Shown here: positions 8,866-16,818 of the stretch, piece after piece
Position numbering within the stretch: position 1 is the first letter of the stretch
How the letters are laid out: each line of letters opens with the position of its first letter
Assembly: GCA_040367435.1 (NCBI GenBank)
Contig: BAABWY010000003.1
Coordinates: forward strand, 327,079 to 391,078
Direction: 5' to 3'
Length of the DNA stretch: 64,000 bases
Source of the DNA: Hyphomicrobiales bacterium 4NK60-0047b
GTDB lineage: Bacteria > Pseudomonadota > Alphaproteobacteria > Rhizobiales > HXMU1428-3
The notes under the pieces: model-generated
Databases searched by the model: none
The model's input: only the letters and a program-made list of their open reading frames with translations
Told to the model about the DNA's origin: nothing
Translations under genes and position numbers: made by a program

Positions 8866-9512
8866 TGTTTGAAGTTAATCAACTGAACTTATCTATTCAA
8901 CGGGTTCCTATTTTAAGAGATGTTTCGCTTGAGATAGAAACTGGTTCGATTTGCGGCCTTATTGGTCGCAATGGTGCTGGCAAGACGTCTCTTATGCGTT
9001 CGATCATGGGGGTCCTTCCGATTGAGACAGGGGAGATCCACTTTCAAGAAAAAGAGCTACACAAGACTAAAGCTCATGAGAGGGCCAAATTAGGCATTGG
9101 GTACTTACCTGAAGACCGACGTCTTATTGCTGACTTTACGGTTGAAGAGAATATTATGGTGCCTCTTTGGGCTACCAACAATCAGGATAGGTCTCGCTTG
9201 AAGTGGGTTTATGAGCTCATGCCGGAGATTGGCCGATTTGCAGATCGCAAGGCGCTTACTCTTAGTGGTGGCCAGCAAAAACTTGTGGCGTTGGCCCGGG
9301 CGCTTGTTTCTGGCAACAATCTGCTTTTACTTGATGAACCTTTTGAAGGCGTTGCTCCGGTTTTGGCTAACCGTTTAATGGAAGTGATCAAGTCTTTAAA
9401 ATCAGAGAACTTAACTGTTCTCATTTCAGAGTCTGATTATACACATTCCAAGTCTGTGGTGAACAAAGTCTACTCGATTGAGCGTGGGCAGATTTCCCTT
9501 ATGGCAAATTAA
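8865..9512 (+). CDS. ABC transporter ATP-binding protein (LivF family)
   Basis: This 215-residue ATPase has Walker A GRNGAGKTSLMR, the LivF-type segment GIGYLPEDRRLIADFTVEEN, signature LSGGQQKLVALARAL and Walker B LLLLDEPFEGVAP. The start chosen is ATG 8865, which overlaps the preceding stop codon as TGATG; a TTG three bases earlier is in frame but less likely. It is slightly shorter than typical LivF (about 235). Last transport gene of the operon; the dehydrogenase follows after 28 nt. Confidence 0.93.
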   Translation: MFEVNQLNLSIQRVPILRDVSLEIETGSICGLIGRNGAGKTSLMRSIMGVLPIETGEIHFQEKELHKTKAHERAKLGIGYLPEDRRLIADFTVEENIMVPLWATNNQDRSRLKWVYELMPEIGRFADRKALTLSGGQQKLVALARALVSGNNLLLLDEPFEGVAPVLANRLMEVIKSLKSENLTVLISESDYTHSKSVVNKVYSIERGQISLMAN

Positions 9513-9540
9513 ATTGATTGATGAGAGTTAGAGGTGTCTT

Positions 9541-10713
9541 ATGACGGATTTTTATTTTAACACTGCGAAATCTATACATTTTGAAAATGGGGGGGCGAAC
9601 CGCTTTAGTGAACTAGTCTCGCCGCTTTTTGAAAAAGAAACTGTCAGCCCGCACATTTTATTTGTGACTGACCCTGGTATTCTTGAACTGGGATTAGCAG
9701 AACCAGCATTGACTAGTCTTCGAAACGCTGGTTTTGAAATAACGATTTATGGAGAGGTTGAAGCTGACCCGCCTGCCTCAATTATTAAATCAACAGTTGC
9801 TTCATCCAAAGATCTTGGGATTACGGGTGTTGTTGGCTTTGGTGGTGGCAGCTCGATGGATGTAGCCAAGCTTATTGCTTACCTTGTCAATGGGGAAGAA
9901 AACCTTGAAGACATTTTCGGCATCAACCAAACTAAGGGACAGCGCCTGCCCCTTGTTCTCGTACCGACCACCTCAGGCACAGGCTCAGAGGTGACACCGA
10001 TCTCTATTGTCACCACTGGCAAGAATGAAAAGATGGGTGTTGTTTCTCCTGAAATCATTCCCGATCTTGCTATCCTTGACCCGCAATTGACGATGGGGCT
10101 GCCGCCACACATTACTGCTGCGACTGGTATTGACGCCATGGTGCATGCAATAGAGGCATACACATCAGCTAGCCCGAATAATAACCCGATCTCAAAAAAC
10201 CTAGCCCGCACGGCCTTGAGTTTGATGGCATCATCTCTGGAAACAGCTGTTCATAATGGCAGTGATATTTCGGCCAGGTCTGACATGTTACTTGGTTCTA
10301 TGATGGCGGGACAAGCTTTTGCAAATTCGCCAGTTGCGGCTGTACATGCTCTGGCTTATCCGCTTGGCGGGCATTTTCATATTCCGCATGGCCTTTCGAA
10401 CTCTCTTGTACTTCCTCATGTGCTTCGCTTTAATATTAGCACTGCGCCAGAGCCTTATAGTGAGCTGGCTCTCTTTGCTTTTCCTGAGTTGAAAAAATTT
10501 GAAGGGGCTGAGCGGGCCGTGGCTTTTTGTGATACGCTACGGGATCTCTCTCAAAGATGCGGTTTACAACAACATTTAAGTCAAATGGATATACCTCAAG
10601 ATTTTTTACCAACTTTGGCTAAAGATGCCATGAACCAAACACGCTTATTGGTGAACAACCCCCGAGTGGTAACAGAGCTTGATGCCCTTTCAATTTATGA
10701 AGCGGCTTGGTGA
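9541..10713 (+). CDS. Iron-containing alcohol dehydrogenase, probable 4-hydroxybutyrate dehydrogenase
   Basis: This 390-residue group-III alcohol dehydrogenase has the NAD-binding motif GFGGGSSMDVAK, the conserved PTTSGTGSEVTP, and metal ligands in GIDAMVHAIEAYTS (Asp, His) and in the HALAYPLGGHFHIPHG segment (two His). The family oxidises or reduces small alcohols with NAD(P) and usually Fe2+. The next gene is a GabD-type semialdehyde dehydrogenase and the one after that a 4-hydroxybutyryl-CoA dehydratase homologue. Oxidation of 4-hydroxybutyrate to succinate semialdehyde is therefore the best guess. The family call is firm; the substrate is inferred from context. Confidence 0.88.
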   Translation: MTDFYFNTAKSIHFENGGANRFSELVSPLFEKETVSPHILFVTDPGILELGLAEPALTSLRNAGFEITIYGEVEADPPASIIKSTVASSKDLGITGVVGFGGGSSMDVAKLIAYLVNGEENLEDIFGINQTKGQRLPLVLVPTTSGTGSEVTPISIVTTGKNEKMGVVSPEIIPDLAILDPQLTMGLPPHITAATGIDAMVHAIEAYTSASPNNNPISKNLARTALSLMASSLETAVHNGSDISARSDMLLGSMMAGQAFANSPVAAVHALAYPLGGHFHIPHGLSNSLVLPHVLRFNISTAPEPYSELALFAFPELKKFEGAERAVAFCDTLRDLSQRCGLQQHLSQMDIPQDFLPTLAKDAMNQTRLLVNNPRVVTELDALSIYEAAW

Positions 10714-10726
10714 TGCGAGGACAAAC

Positions 10727-12175
10727 ATGCTCAATTTAAACAATAAAGATTTATTCAAGACTGATGCCTACATTGATGGGAAGTGGATCTCATCTTCTAA
10801 CGTCACACCTGTGATTAACCCAGCAACAAACCTGAAAATTGCTGATGTTGCTGATTTTTCTACCAAACATGCTCGCCTTGGAATTGACGCGGCATATAAA
10901 TCTCAGGACAACTGGAAGAACAAAACGGCCCTTGAGCGGTGTGACATACTTTTAAAGTGGTATGAGTTACTTTTAGAAAACAGGGAAGACTTAGCACAGA
11001 TCATCACCGCAGAAATGGGCAAGCCAATTGTCGAAGCGCGCGGTGAAGTTACTTATGGTGCCAGTTTTATTCGTTGGTTTGCAGAAGAAGCACGCCGCGT
11101 ATATGGAGAGACAATACCAGGGCATATGCCAGACAAGCGACTGATGGTGCTTAAACAGCCAATTGGCGTGGCAGCTTCAATTACTCCCTGGAATTTTCCG
11201 ATTGCAATGATTACCAGAAAGGTTGCACCTGCACTTGCTGCTGGTTGCACCTTTGTTGCGCGTCCGAGTGAGCTAACACCCCTTTCGGCATTGGCATTGG
11301 CTGAGCTTGGTGAACAGGCTGGAATTCCGGCTGGTGTATTCAATGTTGTCACTGGAGCTGATGCTGCTGCCATTGGTTTGGAGTTTTGTAAAAATAAGAT
11401 GGTTCGAAAGCTTAGCTTCACGGGCTCAACACGTGTTGGGTCTCTTTTGATGGCACAAAGTGCTGAGAGTGTTAAGAAACTCAGTTTAGAGCTTGGCGGC
11501 AATGCTCCATTTATTGTTTTTGATGACGCTGATATTGAAAAGGCTGTTGATGGTTTATTGATTGCCAAGTTTCGCAATTCTGGACAAACATGTGTTTGTG
11601 CCAACCGAATTTATGTACAAGACGGCATCTATGATGCCTTTGCTGAAAAGCTAACTGAGGCGGTTTTAAATTTAAAAACTGGCGATGGGGTTGATGAAAG
11701 CACTCACATTGGCCCGCTCATCAATGATGCGGGACTTGCTAAGGTTGAAAAACAACTTTCTGACGCCCTGGCTAAGGGAGCTAAAGTGAAGACGGGCGGG
11801 GAGCGTATTGCCCCGGATCAATTGTTTTTCCCGCCCACCGTGATCACTGACATTTCTAATGACATGCTGTTTACACATGAGGAGACGTTTGGTCCGCTTG
11901 CGCCACTTTATAAATTTAAAACGGATGACGAAGTGATTGCTTTGGCAAATGACACTGATTTTGGTCTTGCTTCATATTTTTACAGTAAGGATCTTTCGCG
12001 TGTTTGGAAAGTTATGGAGCAGTTAGAATATGGCATGGTTGGGGTGAACACCGGGCTCATCTCAAGCACAGAAGCACCTTTTGGAGGTATTAAACATTCT
12101 GGCCTTGGGCGAGAGGGCTCTCATTTTGGGCTCGAAGAATATTTGGAACTCAAATATGTTTGCCTTAGTGTTTAA
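10727..12175 (+). CDS. gabD: Succinate-semialdehyde dehydrogenase (NADP-type, GabD family)
   Basis: This 482-residue aldehyde dehydrogenase, the same length as E. coli GabD, has the catalytic Cys in SGQTCVCANRIYVQDG, the general-base Glu in LSLELGGNAPFIVF and GabD-like segments GPLAPLYKFK and GLGREGSHFGLEEYLELKY. It oxidises succinate semialdehyde to succinate, feeding the TCA cycle. ATG 10727 was chosen because GCGAGG lies six bases upstream and the alignment with GabD starts there; an upstream in-frame TTG would overlap the previous gene by 35 nt. Its place directly behind the iron alcohol dehydrogenase supports a route from 4-hydroxybutyrate through succinate semialdehyde to succinate. Confidence 0.92.
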   Translation: MLNLNNKDLFKTDAYIDGKWISSSNVTPVINPATNLKIADVADFSTKHARLGIDAAYKSQDNWKNKTALERCDILLKWYELLLENREDLAQIITAEMGKPIVEARGEVTYGASFIRWFAEEARRVYGETIPGHMPDKRLMVLKQPIGVAASITPWNFPIAMITRKVAPALAAGCTFVARPSELTPLSALALAELGEQAGIPAGVFNVVTGADAAAIGLEFCKNKMVRKLSFTGSTRVGSLLMAQSAESVKKLSLELGGNAPFIVFDDADIEKAVDGLLIAKFRNSGQTCVCANRIYVQDGIYDAFAEKLTEAVLNLKTGDGVDESTHIGPLINDAGLAKVEKQLSDALAKGAKVKTGGERIAPDQLFFPPTVITDISNDMLFTHEETFGPLAPLYKFKTDDEVIALANDTDFGLASYFYSKDLSRVWKVMEQLEYGMVGVNTGLISSTEAPFGGIKHSGLGREGSHFGLEEYLELKYVCLSV

Positions 12176-12213
12176 ACTTAAAACGCTTGAAATGATTGAT
12201 AGGACGTGTGGTT

Positions 12214-13716
12214 ATGAATGAAAATGAAAGTAATTCATCAATTAATGATCAAAATGTCTGGGGTTCTTATGAAACGTTAGATACAGCTGAGGCTTATATT
12301 GAAAGCCTCAGAGGCAGAAACCTTGATGTTTATTTATTTGGAGAACTCGTTGAAGAGCCGGTTGATCATCCAATTATTCGTCCTTCCATCAATGCAATGG
12401 CTGCAACTTTTGGCCTAGCTGAAACAGAAGAAGATGTTGCAACTGTTTCCTCGTCCTTATCTGGCGCGCGTATAAATCGTTTTTTACACATTATGAATAG
12501 CCAAGATGACCTGGTGAAGAAGGCGCAGATGCAGAAACGTTTGGGCCAAGAAACCGGCACATGTTTTCAACGGTGTGTTGGTTTAGATGCGATTAATGCT
12601 TTGCATTCAGTGACCTTCGATATAGATGAAGCTCATGACACTTCTTATCATCAGCGATTGCTTGCCTTTTTGAAAAAGGTACAGGTTAAAAACCAGGTGA
12701 TCGGCGGGGCGATGACAGATGCAAAGGGTGATCGCAGTAAACCTCCGCATCAGCAAGAACAGCAGGATATTTATTTACGCGTGACGAAGCGTGATGAGAC
12801 TGGGGTTTATGTCAGCGGGGCGAAGTGTCATCAGACAGGGTGTATTAATTCTCACTGGCTAATCGTCATGCCAACTCTTCGCCTTACTGAAGAGGATCAG
12901 GATTATGCAATTGTTGGTGCTATTCCAGTTCAGGCACAAGGCATCACTTATATTTATGGACGGCAGTCTTGTGATACCCGTGCCATGGAAGGTGGTGAGA
13001 TAGACACTGGAAATTCTGAATTTTCCGGCCAGGAAGCGATGATTATTTTTGAAGATGTTTTCATTCCTAATGAATTTATCTTTATGAATGGCGAATATGA
13101 ATTTGCGGCATCTCTTGTTGAACGTTTTACTACGTATCATCGGTGTAGTTATATATGCAAGACAGGTGTTGGGGATGTGCTCATTGGAGCTTCAGCTGAA
13201 ATCGCTGATATGAACGGGGTCTCAACAGCCTCTCACATTAAAGACAAGCTTGTTGAGATGGCTCATTTGAATGAAACCATTCGCAGCAATGCTTTGGCTT
13301 CAGCCTATGAAGGGGCACCGCATAAATCTGGTGTTTGGATGAATGATGAGCTTTTGGCAAATGTTTGCAAACATAATGTCACTCGTTTCCCATATGAAAT
13401 ATCTCGCCTAGCACAAGACCTTGCCGGCGGGATCATGGTGACGCTTCCTTCTGAGAAAGATCTCACCCACAATAAAATCGGCCCTCTTTTGAAAAAATAT
13501 CTGCAAGGCCGTGAGGGGGGCGATGTCACTGACAGAGTGAAAATTCTTCGTCTCTTAGAGAATATGACATTGGGGCGTAACGCGGTTGGCTATTTAACAG
13601 AATCGCTCCATGGAGCTGGCTCACCGCAAGCCCAGCGCATTCAAATTGCTAAGGGCATGAAGATAGAAGAGAAGAAAAAGTTAGCGCGCAAACTAGCTAA
13701 GATTGATGAGAGTTAG
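12214..13716 (+). CDS. 4-hydroxybutyryl-CoA dehydratase / vinylacetyl-CoA isomerase family protein (AbfD-like, HpaB superfamily)
   Basis: This 500-residue flavin/iron-sulfur family protein keeps the AbfD signatures: INRFLHI, GTCFQRCVGLDA with Cys117 and Cys121, KGDRSKPP, GRQSCDTR, NEFIFMNGEYEFA, GVGDVLIGA and ESLHGAGSPQAQR. In the characterised Clostridium enzyme the [4Fe-4S] cluster is held by Cys99, Cys103, His292 and Cys299. Here His309 and Cys315 are six apart instead of seven, with an extra Cys311, so cluster binding may differ. The start ATG 12214 follows GATAGGA; a TTG six codons upstream is weaker. The reaction would link 4-hydroxybutyryl-CoA to crotonyl-CoA, but no CoA-transferase or ligase is nearby. 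Last gene of the cluster. Confidence 0.85.
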   Translation: MNENESNSSINDQNVWGSYETLDTAEAYIESLRGRNLDVYLFGELVEEPVDHPIIRPSINAMAATFGLAETEEDVATVSSSLSGARINRFLHIMNSQDDLVKKAQMQKRLGQETGTCFQRCVGLDAINALHSVTFDIDEAHDTSYHQRLLAFLKKVQVKNQVIGGAMTDAKGDRSKPPHQQEQQDIYLRVTKRDETGVYVSGAKCHQTGCINSHWLIVMPTLRLTEEDQDYAIVGAIPVQAQGITYIYGRQSCDTRAMEGGEIDTGNSEFSGQEAMIIFEDVFIPNEFIFMNGEYEFAASLVERFTTYHRCSYICKTGVGDVLIGASAEIADMNGVSTASHIKDKLVEMAHLNETIRSNALASAYEGAPHKSGVWMNDELLANVCKHNVTRFPYEISRLAQDLAGGIMVTLPSEKDLTHNKIGPLLKKYLQGREGGDVTDRVKILRLLENMTLGRNAVGYLTESLHGAGSPQAQRIQIAKGMKIEEKKKLARKLAKIDES

Positions 13717-13739
13717 ACTTGATTTTATATATAAAAGTT

Positions 13740-14636
13740 TTAACTTTTCTGTTCGTATAATTTCGAGCAAAACAGCTTTTCTAACTGGTTTAATTTTCGC
13801 CCCTTTCGCCATACAACACCGACTTCTAACGGGTGAATTTTATCTGCAAGTGCTATTTTCTGCAGTCGCTTGCCATCAATTGTCCACGCTCTGAAAAGCA
13901 CATCACTTAAGATCGTTACAGCCTCCCCAATAGCGACCATATTCCGTACAGCCTCAATGGATGTTGAAGCAAAAACTTCATTTGGTTTTTCTTCTCTAGT
14001 TTGCCAATATGTTTTTGCAGATGTCCCGCATTCATCCGCATTGAGAGAAACAAAGGGATAGTTCTTTAGATCCTTTAAATAAACCTTTTTCTTGTCTAGC
14101 AATTCATGATGACTGCCAACCCAAAGGTGTCGTTGCGATTGGTGAAAGACTTTAGATGTTAACCGCAAATTTTTTTCACCGTTTGATGTCACCATCAAAG
14201 CTAAATCAACCTCATCAGAGATAAGCTTTAGTTCCAAATCTTCTCTTTTTAATTCTTCCAATTGAATATTGATGTCTGGAAAGAGTTTCTTAAAATCCGA
14301 TAGAAAAGGAAAAACAAAATACCCCGAGAGTGTATGAGTTACTCCTAATCTGATGATACCGGACATCGCTTTATTTTCGACTTTCACGCTCTCAATTGCA
14401 TTTTTAACTTCTCTGTCAATTGAAAGCGCATTCCTTAAGAATGTTTCGCCTGCCTCAGTTAATGTTAGTCCACTCGAGTGCCTGATAAACAAACTCACCC
14501 CTAAGTGCATTTCCAAATCTTTTATAGCAAGGGTCACTGCTGATTGAGAAACATTCATATTTCTTGCGGCTGCCGAAATCTGTTTTTCTCCCGCCACACC
14601 TAGAAAATAACGAATTTGCTGCAAAGTAATAGACAT
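13740..14636 (-). CDS. LysR family transcriptional regulator
   Basis: The 298 residues carry an N-terminal winged helix-turn-helix (LQQIRYFLGVAGEKQISAAARNMNVSQ region, residues 5-32) with the usual linker helix, followed by a two-lobed LysR effector-binding domain. It is divergent from the hydratase/aldolase genes across 152 nt and convergent with the dehydratase gene, 23 nt away. LysR regulators commonly control the divergent gene, so the hydratase-aldolase pair is the likely target. The effector is unknown. Confidence 0.92.
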   Translation of the reverse strand: MSITLQQIRYFLGVAGEKQISAAARNMNVSQSAVTLAIKDLEMHLGVSLFIRHSSGLTLTEAGETFLRNALSIDREVKNAIESVKVENKAMSGIIRLGVTHTLSGYFVFPFLSDFKKLFPDINIQLEELKREDLELKLISDEVDLALMVTSNGEKNLRLTSKVFHQSQRHLWVGSHHELLDKKKVYLKDLKNYPFVSLNADECGTSAKTYWQTREEKPNEVFASTSIEAVRNMVAIGEAVTILSDVLFRAWTIDGKRLQKIALADKIHPLEVGVVWRKGRKLNQLEKLFCSKLYEQKS

Positions 14637-14650
14637 TAATTTTTCTTATG

Positions 14651-14664
14651 TATTGTATTCAATA
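14651..14664. promoter_or_regulatory. Candidate LysR-type operator
   Basis: Inverted repeat TATTG-TATT-CAATA lies 15-28 bp upstream of the LysR start codon in the divergent promoter region. AT-rich interrupted dyads of this kind are typical LysR autoregulatory sites, but the region is AT-rich overall, so chance is possible. Confidence 0.35.
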
Positions 14665-14788
14665 TTTATATTTCAAATACTACAAACTTTATGTCAAATT
14701 AACAAGAAATCTAATGAAGCAATGTACGCTCACCTAAGTAATTCATTGTTTTAATGTTAATTTAACTTTAAATGGATCGCTTACCTCA

Positions 14789-15589
14789 ATGACTTTTGAA
14801 CAGATTAACGAGACAGCACGCAACATATATAATGATATTTTAGACAGAAAGGTTTTTTTGCCCATCAAAGATAAAGATGGAACTTTGATTGCACTTGACG
14901 ACGCTTATGATATCCAGGATGAACTATATAAAATTTTCCAAAATGAAACAGATTCTGGTCCAATTAGCGGTTATAAAATTGCACTGACATCTGATGTAAT
15001 GCAAAAACTATGCGGAGTTAAAAGTCCCGTTTTTGGAAAAACTTTCACAAAACAAATTTATAAATCCCCTCATACAATTCGATCAGAAAATTATATCCGC
15101 TTAGGGCTTGAGTTTGAGGTTGCTTTCGAACTTGGACAGGACATTCTTTCCGCTGCCCCCCCTCTCACCATTGAAACAATCGGTGATTATATTAAAAGTT
15201 GCATGTCTGCTTTTGAAATAATTGATGATAGAAATGCTGATTATAAAACTCTCGATGCAGCTTCTATTTTAATGGATCGATGCTGGTGCGCTGGCATTGT
15301 TTTGGGGGCTGCTGTCACTGATTGGTCGTCACTTGACCTTGCGAATTTATCAGCGACCCATTATCGAAATGGAGTTTTGTCAGCTTCCTCAATTACAGGA
15401 GATGCTTTGGGACACCCTTTAGAAGGTCTGGTTGCTATCGTCAATCACGAAAGACAACGTGGCAACGCTTTAAAAAAGGGAGACATTTTCATCACTGGCA
15501 GCTCTCAAAAAACTGAGTTTGCAGAAGCTGGCGATTTTTTTGAATTTAAGATTGATGGACTTGGTAGCGTATCAATTCAAATAGAATAA
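14789..15589 (+). CDS. 2-keto-4-pentenoate hydratase / 2-oxohepta-3-ene-1,7-dioate hydratase family (MhpD/HpaH)
   Basis: This 266-residue enzyme contains the metal-binding Glu pair in GLEFEVAFEL and a further acidic FEIIDDR, together with ISGYKIALTSD and TGDALGHPLEGLVAIVN. These are the usual motifs of vinylpyruvate-type hydratases. They add water to 2-oxo-4-enoates in meta-cleavage pathways, giving 4-hydroxy-2-oxo acids. The aldolase next door would cleave that product, so the two genes form the last two steps of an aromatic or uronate-like catabolic route. No ring-cleavage enzyme is present in the window. Substrate is therefore not determinable. Confidence 0.87.
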   Translation: MTFEQINETARNIYNDILDRKVFLPIKDKDGTLIALDDAYDIQDELYKIFQNETDSGPISGYKIALTSDVMQKLCGVKSPVFGKTFTKQIYKSPHTIRSENYIRLGLEFEVAFELGQDILSAAPPLTIETIGDYIKSCMSAFEIIDDRNADYKTLDAASILMDRCWCAGIVLGAAVTDWSSLDLANLSATHYRNGVLSASSITGDALGHPLEGLVAIVNHERQRGNALKKGDIFITGSSQKTEFAEAGDFFEFKIDGLGSVSIQIE

Positions 15590-15672
15590 TTTCCATTCTT
15601 AACTCCCAAACTATGAATTTCATAAATTTTTAGTAACTTAAAAAAATAAAAACTGATAAACAGGATTTATCT

Positions 15673-16431
15673 ATGGAAGACCTTATTCGTCAAAAAATTT
15701 CATTTCAACAACCTCTCATCATGTCGTGGCATGGACTTGGCTCGCCTCTTTCTATTGAAATAGCAGGTAAGGCTGGTTACCACGCAGCATTACTTGATCA
15801 TCAACATGGCTTAGGGGGGATTGATGAATTGATGTCATGCATTTTAGCTACTGATAACGCTCAGCTTCCTTCATTTGTTCGAACTGGGTGGATTGATCCC
15901 TACTTGATCACACAAGCTCTTGATGCTGGTGCGCAAGGTATCGTTTGTCCGATGATCAATACAGCCGATGAAGCTAGGGCTCTTGTGGAGGCTACTAAAT
16001 ACCCCCCACTTGGATCACGCAGTTTTGGTGCTTATCGTGCCCAACTGATCCATGGCCCAGAATATATAGAAAGAGCGAATGATTGGACCATTACTTGCGC
16101 ACAAATTGAAACTAAAATGGCAGTAGATAATTTAAACCAAATTTTAAAAATTCGTGGACTTGATATGATATTGGTTGGCCCGAATGACCTTGCCTTGTCC
16201 CTTTCCGAAGGCTCCTCCAGAGACATAAGAGATGAAGCGGTTTTGAATGCTTTACCTCAAATTTTACAAGCATGTCGTGATAATGACGTCATTGCCGGGA
16301 TCTACGCAAATGATGCTGAGTATGGCAAAACTCTAATTAAAATGGGATGGGATATTATCGGACTTGGTTATGACATTGAGCATATAGCAAGCGGTATGAC
16401 GAAAAATTTAGAAGCAATAAAAGCACTCTGA
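15673..16431 (+). CDS. HpcH/HpaI family class II aldolase (4-hydroxy-2-oxoheptanedioate aldolase-like)
   Basis: This 252-residue TIM-barrel aldolase has the catalytic His-bearing LLDHQHGLGG, substrate Arg in FVRTGWID, GAQGIVCPMINTADEA, metal-ligand Glu in AQIETKMA and Asp in LVGPNDLALSL. It cleaves 4-hydroxy-2-oxo acids to pyruvate (or a 2-oxo acid) and an aldehyde. It lies 83 nt behind the hydratase and is presumably co-transcribed under the divergent LysR protein. The barrel is complete and of usual length. Confidence 0.9.
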   Translation: MEDLIRQKISFQQPLIMSWHGLGSPLSIEIAGKAGYHAALLDHQHGLGGIDELMSCILATDNAQLPSFVRTGWIDPYLITQALDAGAQGIVCPMINTADEARALVEATKYPPLGSRSFGAYRAQLIHGPEYIERANDWTITCAQIETKMAVDNLNQILKIRGLDMILVGPNDLALSLSEGSSRDIRDEAVLNALPQILQACRDNDVIAGIYANDAEYGKTLIKMGWDIIGLGYDIEHIASGMTKNLEAIKAL

Positions 16432-16818
16432 TTACGTAAAAAAAATTTCACTTCTTACTTATTCACCTTAAATGAGTGTGACTTTTCTGATATTTACAGG
16501 CTTGTATTATTAACGTTTCTAGCAAGTGTTTTAAATTTTTCTTATATTTCACAGTCATTTAAACGGTTTGTAATTATTGCGGCCCAATAAATGTGTCAAA
16601 AATATTACTTAATTGTGACAATTTATTTTTATCCACATTTTTTTGTTTTTCATATTTTTTCTTTAGTGCATGCTTCTAAGTATCAGTTCAGTTTTTGTTG
16701 ATCTGATCAATCGATGACTTGCATGTGAAGACTTAAGCAGAGGTGTTTTTTTAAGAATTTATATGACGTAATTGACTGACTAAAGGCGGGGTTCGTACTG
16801 CGTTGGGAGCCTTTAGTA
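16432..16818. other. Intergenic region, AT-rich, no gene seen
   Basis: About 390 nt between the aldolase and the outer-membrane protein. No open frame with a convincing ribosome site was found. A 13-bp perfect palindrome TTGATCTGATCAA lies at 16698-16710, about 110 bp before the next start codon; its 3-bp centre differs from the 4-bp centre of FNR boxes. No clear terminator follows the aldolase. Confidence 0.5.

Noticed and set aside
11053..11604. A 183-codon minus-strand frame inside gabD
   Set aside because: Reverse shadow of a highly conserved aldehyde dehydrogenase; no ribosome site or domain.
12214..13716. 4-hydroxyphenylacetate 3-monooxygenase (HpaB) for the HpaB-superfamily protein
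   Set aside because: The CxxxC cluster motif and AbfD-specific segments such as GSPQAQR are present, and no flavin reductase partner (HpaC) is nearby.
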